Part shown: positions 61,268 through 64,000 of the stretch, piece by piece
Position numbering within the stretch: the first letter of the stretch is position 1
Layout: the number at the start of each line of letters is the position of its first letter
Assembly: GCA_964498835.1 (NCBI GenBank)
Contig: CAZCIX010000005.1
Coordinates: forward strand, 4,434-68,433
Source: JAGKXB01 sp964498835
GTDB taxonomy: Bacteria > Pseudomonadota > Gammaproteobacteria > Burkholderiales > Burkholderiaceae_D
DNA length: 64,000 nt
Direction: 5' to 3'
The notes under the pieces: generated by a model
Seen by the model: only the letters and a program-made list of their open reading frames with translations
Database searches by the model: none
Told to the model about the DNA's origin: nothing
Translations under genes and position numbers: made by a program

Positions 61268-62014
61268 TTATTCAACAAGTTTCAATGCGCGGTCTGTGAA
61301 TTCACGCCACTCTTTTTTTAGTCTGCTATCCTTCGCATACTTCCAAACAGGGAGGAAGTTGTCGAGAGCATCAGACACGTGCTGACGCGACGAAAACTCA
61401 CCAACAACCTTGGCACCGAATTTTTGACGCAAGGTTTCGCACTGCGCGCGTTGCGTGCTGGACGAGCGGTTCATCAAATTGATGACATAATTCACGTCCA
61501 GAATAGGATTGCGCTTTTTTGCATCCTCAATGGACTCGAACGTATCTTCAAGTCCTACGAACGATGCGCGGCTTGGCTTGATCGCAACGAAAGCCACATC
61601 CGACCAGAACAACGGTGCTACTAGGCGCGGCCCGAGAGATGGTGGCGTATCGAAGATGATGTAATCGAATGGTAATTGACGAATGGTTCTGCGCATCTTG
61701 ATCGCCATTTCCAGAATATCATTGTTACGCACATCAAGCGACTGAAGGCGCTTATGCCCATGCAAAATACTTAGTTTATCGTGAGGCGTTTGGTAAAAAT
61801 TCAGCGGTTCGCTCCCGAAAAGCTGTTCAGCACCACCTGGCTTTTTAGTAATTTTCATATTCTTGCTCAGGAACTGCGACGCATTGCCTTGCGTATCGAG
61901 ATCAACGAGGAGCACAGAATGTCCCTGCTCTTGTGCAGCAAATGCTAAATGACACGCGATCGTCGTTTTGCCGACGCCGCCTTTCTGGTTCACAACCGTG
62001 AAAAGCCTAGCCAT
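61268..62014 (-). CDS. parA: ParA partition ATPase (IncC-like)
   Basis: 248 residues. Deviant Walker A VNQKGGVGKTTIACHLAFA (Lys-Gly-Gly, 11-18), VLLVDLDTQGNASQFL and FDYIIFDTPPSLGPRL are diagnostic of ParA partition ATPases. The first residues have no extra HTH, as in IncC-short or SopA-like small ParA. GGGAG precedes the ATG, which follows the small RHH gene directly (TAAATG). It works with ParB and the scattered sites to position the plasmid. Confidence 0.93.
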   Translation of the reverse strand: MARLFTVVNQKGGVGKTTIACHLAFAAQEQGHSVLLVDLDTQGNASQFLSKNMKITKKPGGAEQLFGSEPLNFYQTPHDKLSILHGHKRLQSLDVRNNDILEMAIKMRRTIRQLPFDYIIFDTPPSLGPRLVAPLFWSDVAFVAIKPSRASFVGLEDTFESIEDAKKRNPILDVNYVINLMNRSSSTQRAQCETLRQKFGAKVVGEFSSRQHVSDALDNFLPVWKYAKDSRLKKEWREFTDRALKLVE

Positions 62015-62191
62015 TTAACTCTCCCGGACTTCTTCGAGCGAGCATTTAATTCGTTCGGCAATAAGCATCGGAACCGATACTAGCTTTCCACGTTTAACAG
62101 TTTCTTTGGTTGATAATAGCAACAGGCACTCATAAATTTTTTCTGGTAGACGCACCAGAACTTGTTTTTTTACTTCCTTGACTTTCGGCAC
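62015..62191 (-). CDS. Small RHH-like DNA-binding protein heading the par operon
   Basis: 58 residues from a GTG start with AAGGGGGG in front. Sequence PKVKEVKKQVLVRLPEKIYE, CLLLLSTKETVKRGKLVSV, PMLIAERIKCSLEEV reads as a beta strand followed by two helices, the ribbon-helix-helix plan of CopG/Omega-type repressors. It lies upstream of parA with no gap, and three 8-bp TGATA repeats are found 14-36 bp before its start, so it is probably an autorepressor of the par operon. Confidence 0.6.
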   Translation of the reverse strand: MPKVKEVKKQVLVRLPEKIYECLLLLSTKETVKRGKLVSVPMLIAERIKCSLEEVRES

Positions 62192-62205
62192 AACAGCCCC
62201 CCTTT

Positions 62206-62228
62206 TGATATCGTGATAGCATGATAGC
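62206..62228. promoter_or_regulatory. Three tandem 8-bp repeats in the par promoter
   Basis: TGATA occurs at 62206, 62214 and 62222, exactly 8 bp apart, on the plus strand (TATCA on the coding strand). A leftward -35 (TTGTCT) / -10 (TATCAT) pair with a 17-bp spacer overlaps this region. Such short direct repeats are typical targets of RHH proteins. Confidence 0.5.
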
Positions 62229-62280
62229 CAGAATTCAACCGAAAGACAACAATAAAAACACATTTTTATGTTACATTTTA

Positions 62281-62307
62281 TAAATAAAAATACCGCGACA
62301 AGCGCGG
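62281..62307 (-). terminator. Terminator after the 149-residue hypothetical gene
   Basis: CCGCG, 5-base loop, CGCGG (62293-62307), read leftwards into TATTTTTATTT. It separates the upstream gene from the par promoter. Confidence 0.6.
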
Positions 62308-62310
62308 AAT

Positions 62311-62326
62311 TTTCCAACGTTGGAAA
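62311..62326. promoter_or_regulatory. Palindromic operator upstream of the par operon
   Basis: TTTCCAACGTTGGAAA, a perfect palindrome, about 120 bp before the RHH start and just after the stop of the hypothetical gene. Confidence 0.65.
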
Positions 62327-62332
62327 TGCAAA

Positions 62333-62782
62333 TTATCCCTGCTTCACCCCTTGTGGCGGATAAACGTAGGTCACCCACCAAAATATCGCCGTATAGCAAT
62401 AGCAGGCCTTCGAGACACCGCACTTATCCGCCATCAGCTCGATCTCGTCAGCTTGGTCGGAAACGAGGGAAATGTTGAGCTGCTCCCACCCTGTTGTTCC
62501 AATCTTGTTGCCAGCGAACGATAGCGCGGTCTTGGGCTTCCGCCAATGCAAACCATGTTCCCATGGTCTCTCGGCGGTAAAGCGAGTCAACATATCCGCA
62601 AACATTGTCGTCAGCGACGGGTAAAGAAACGGAGTGATGCCTTTCAAATAGGTATAGACTGCCGCATGACAGCGGGTTGAAATAGGTTTGAGTTTTTCGT
62701 GCCGCGTCTTAGGACGACCGATCTTTATGCCCGCCCCGCTTTTCAGCTTGCCTTCACTTTTGGTGTCGGTTTCATTAGCCAT
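62333..62782 (-). CDS. Hypothetical plasmid protein
   Basis: 149 residues, not recognised. It begins with a polar, basic tail (KSGAGIKIGRPKTRHEKL), followed by two helical segments (STRCHAAVYTYLKGITPFLY, NISLVSDQADEIELMADKCG) and an aromatic C-terminus (ACYCYTAIFWWVTYVYPP). The layout (basic arm, then a domain with LSLVSDQADEI) could be a DNA-binding regulator. It lies after trbI, separated by the large palindrome, and has its own terminator. Confidence 0.55.
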   Translation of the reverse strand: MANETDTKSEGKLKSGAGIKIGRPKTRHEKLKPISTRCHAAVYTYLKGITPFLYPSLTTMFADMLTRFTAERPWEHGLHWRKPKTALSFAGNKIGTTGWEQLNISLVSDQADEIELMADKCGVSKACYCYTAIFWWVTYVYPPQGVKQG

Positions 62783-62835
62783 AATATTTATTTAAGTATA
62801 ATCTTTTATAAGATCATATATTAAAAGAATTATGC

Positions 62836-62871
62836 CGCCAAGTATTCTGTCTATAGACAGAATACTTGGCG
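62836..62871. repeat. Perfect 36-bp palindrome downstream of trbI
   Basis: 18-bp arms without a loop, starting CGCCAAGTATTCTGTC and centred on TATA (62852-62855). The core GTCTATAGAC also occurs at 20741-20750 in the pil promoter region. TTTTAT follows on the plus side. It could be a bidirectional terminator for trb or a strong operator. Confidence 0.65.
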
Positions 62872-62964
62872 CTTTTATGACAATCATCAAAACAAGGACG
62901 CAAACAAGGTGATTTCTGTGGCAAACCAGCACGATCTGAATATGGCCGGAAACAGCAGCGTCAC

Positions 62965-64000
62965 TTAACGTCGTCCTAGGACACGTTTATACGGGCCAGG
63001 AAATACGATGTCGCGCGTAACCTGGATGTTGAAACGGTAGCCGGGCTGCTGCGTCAGCGTCGGTTGGACCTTAAGGTCGCGCTGGATCAAGCCCGTTGAG
63101 ACCTGACCAAGCTGCTGGCCAAGCGCACCAGCCGCCGTCTGCGCCGCCGTTGGTGGTCCGTTCGTCGAAGACTGCTGGGGCTGCGAAATCTGCACGCCAG
63201 CTGATACGAAGCTGAGCATCAAGGCCGAAGTGTAAATGCGTAAGTAATGATTATCAACATCAGCGTCAAATCCTGCATAGCCAGCCTGGTCAGCGCCGGG
63301 CATACCACTCAAGTTCAGGGAGCTACTGTCATCAAAGATGATACGGTTCCACACCGTCAAGAAACGCTTTTGCCCTACCGCGATCTGGCTATCATACGTC
63401 CCGCATATCTTTGCACCTTGCGGAATAAGCAAATACTTACCGCTTGCCGAATCATAGACATCTTCACGGACTTGCGCACATACCTGCCCGGGCAAATCAG
63501 AGTTCATACCGTCGATCAGGAATGCAGGGATCTTCCAACCCATTTTCAATTCGTACTTGGAAATCGGTGCCAAGCGTGTTTCACGCAAGTAGTATTGTCC
63601 CATTTTCGATTCAGCCTCACGCAAGAAGGCCTCCTTACGACCTTGCTTGTTTTGATCATCCTGCTCGACAATGCGCGGCGCGGCCCCGTAGCCAGCGACC
63701 GTGCCGTTGTTGGCAACATCGCCAGCACTCGGCAGCGCAGAGAAAATCTGATTTCCCTGCGTTACACCCTGAGCCTTTGTACTACTACCATCCCAACCAC
63801 CACCTGTCACTTCTGTTCCACTCTTGAGCGCCGCCTCGCGCTGCTGCGCGCGCGTATCTTCCAAGCGTTGCTTGGCCAGTTGCGCTGGATTAGGGCTAGG
63901 TGCCAGACCTGCCTTCGTCTCAGTGTTAAGCGCCGGCACCAGCACACTAGGCTGCTGTTGTCCATTCGGTTTGCCACTAGGTGAACTCATGGCCTGAGCC
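62965..64000 (-). CDS. trbI: Conjugal transfer protein TrbI (VirB10-like), 5' end beyond window
   Basis: At least 345 codons; the frame stays open to the right edge (AQA before an internal Met at 63990), and the N-terminal membrane helix expected of TrbI is absent, so the start is probably outside. The VirB10 core is clear: KYLLIPQGAKICGTYDSQIA, GQKRFLTVWNRIIF, LSGMPGADQAGYAGFDADVD, NHYLRIYTSALMLSF and the C-terminal Q-rich end. VirB10 spans the envelope and gates the secretion channel. It is the last gene of the trb operon, consistent with order trbB-C-D-E-J-(L-F-G)-I on a circular plasmid. Confidence 0.9.
   Translation of the reverse strand, partial: AQAMSSPSGKPNGQQQPSVLVPALNTETKAGLAPSPNPAQLAKQRLEDTRAQQREAALKSGTEVTGGGWDGSSTKAQGVTQGNQIFSALPSAGDVANNGTVAGYGAAPRIVEQDDQNKQGRKEAFLREAESKMGQYYLRETRLAPISKYELKMGWKIPAFLIDGMNSDLPGQVCAQVREDVYDSASGKYLLIPQGAKICGTYDSQIAVGQKRFLTVWNRIIFDDSSSLNLSGMPGADQAGYAGFDADVDNHYLRIYTSALMLSFVSAGVQISQPQQSSTNGPPTAAQTAAGALGQQLGQVSTGLIQRDLKVQPTLTQQPGYRFNIQVTRDIVFPGPYKRVLGRR

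Noticed and set aside
62192..62317. N-terminal extension of the small par-operon protein
   Set aside because: The extended frame crosses the promoter, a terminator and the operator and contains a Cys-rich, non-RHH sequence. The GTG with a strong ribosome site is a better start.
1..64000. CRISPR arrays, tRNA/rRNA genes, integrons or complete insertion sequences
   Set aside because: No regularly spaced repeats, cloverleaf or rRNA-like sequence and no intact transposase with terminal repeats were seen by eye.

Overview
The window looks like most of a conjugative plasmid of a beta-proteobacterium, probably Burkholderiales. The host call is an inference from the gene families: RP4/Tn4371-type trb genes, KorA/KorB-like regulators and KfrB domains. 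No chromosomal housekeeping genes, tRNAs or rRNAs were seen. A trb operon enters at the right edge (trbI) and leaves at the left edge (trbB-C-D-E-J). This fits a circular replicon of slightly more than 64 kb cut inside the trb operon, with trbL/F/G missing.

Layout. 0-5.5 kb: P-type mating-pair genes on the minus strand. 5.7-7.1 kb: a TcpQ-domain pilus protein and a small XRE regulator on the plus strand. 7.2-20.6 kb: a complete-looking R64-type (type IVb) thin-pilus operon on the minus strand, with secretin, PilO/P, three ATPases, platform protein, pilins, PilM, a glycine-rich exported protein and a TPR-glycosyltransferase. 21-26.3 kb: a possible replication protein, an XRE regulator, a TraB-like nitrilase and two tandem TraL/VirC1-like ATPases. 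26.3-26.7 kb: an AT-rich segment with paired DnaA boxes, a candidate oriV. 26.8-37.4 kb: accessory genes on the plus strand. These are an OmpA-like lipoprotein, a YhcG nuclease, a large orphan PD-(D/E)XK protein, and a three-gene operon of an OLD ATPase/TOPRIM nuclease, a UvrD-like helicase (Gabija-like pair) and a protein resembling the proteasome-beta/HslV Ntn hydrolases. 37.6-39.1 kb: a resolvase, a WGR protein and transposase debris. 39.3-43.1 kb: relaxosome genes around an RP4-like oriT. 43.2-62.8 kb: a long minus-strand block with a methylase-helicase, an Mrr nuclease, a lytic transglycosylase, the TraG coupling protein, a TraC-type primase, KfrB-domain proteins, a HerA-like ATPase, KorB/ParB, ParA and a small putative RHH protein.

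How the parts work together. The most striking global feature is a 16-bp palindrome, TTTCCRACGTYGGAAA, found at 13 places (10 exact, 3 near matches) in front of the trb, pil, traJ, par, TraL-like, lipoprotein and methylase-helicase genes, and also inside two genes and between convergent genes. This distribution resembles the KorB operators of RP4. A KorB/ParB-like protein and a KorA-like HTH fused to a KfrB domain are both encoded here as candidate ligands. Six proteins of the transfer/leading block share one C-terminal KfrB-like domain, and three share a short W-V-P module.

Best candidates for new biology: (1) the OLD-helicase operon with the proteasome-like third gene; (2) the plasmid-wide palindrome network; (3) the shared KfrB tails; (4) the pilus operon carrying a polyglycine adhesin-like protein and a glycosyltransferase. 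Domain names come from reading the sequence, not from database searches.
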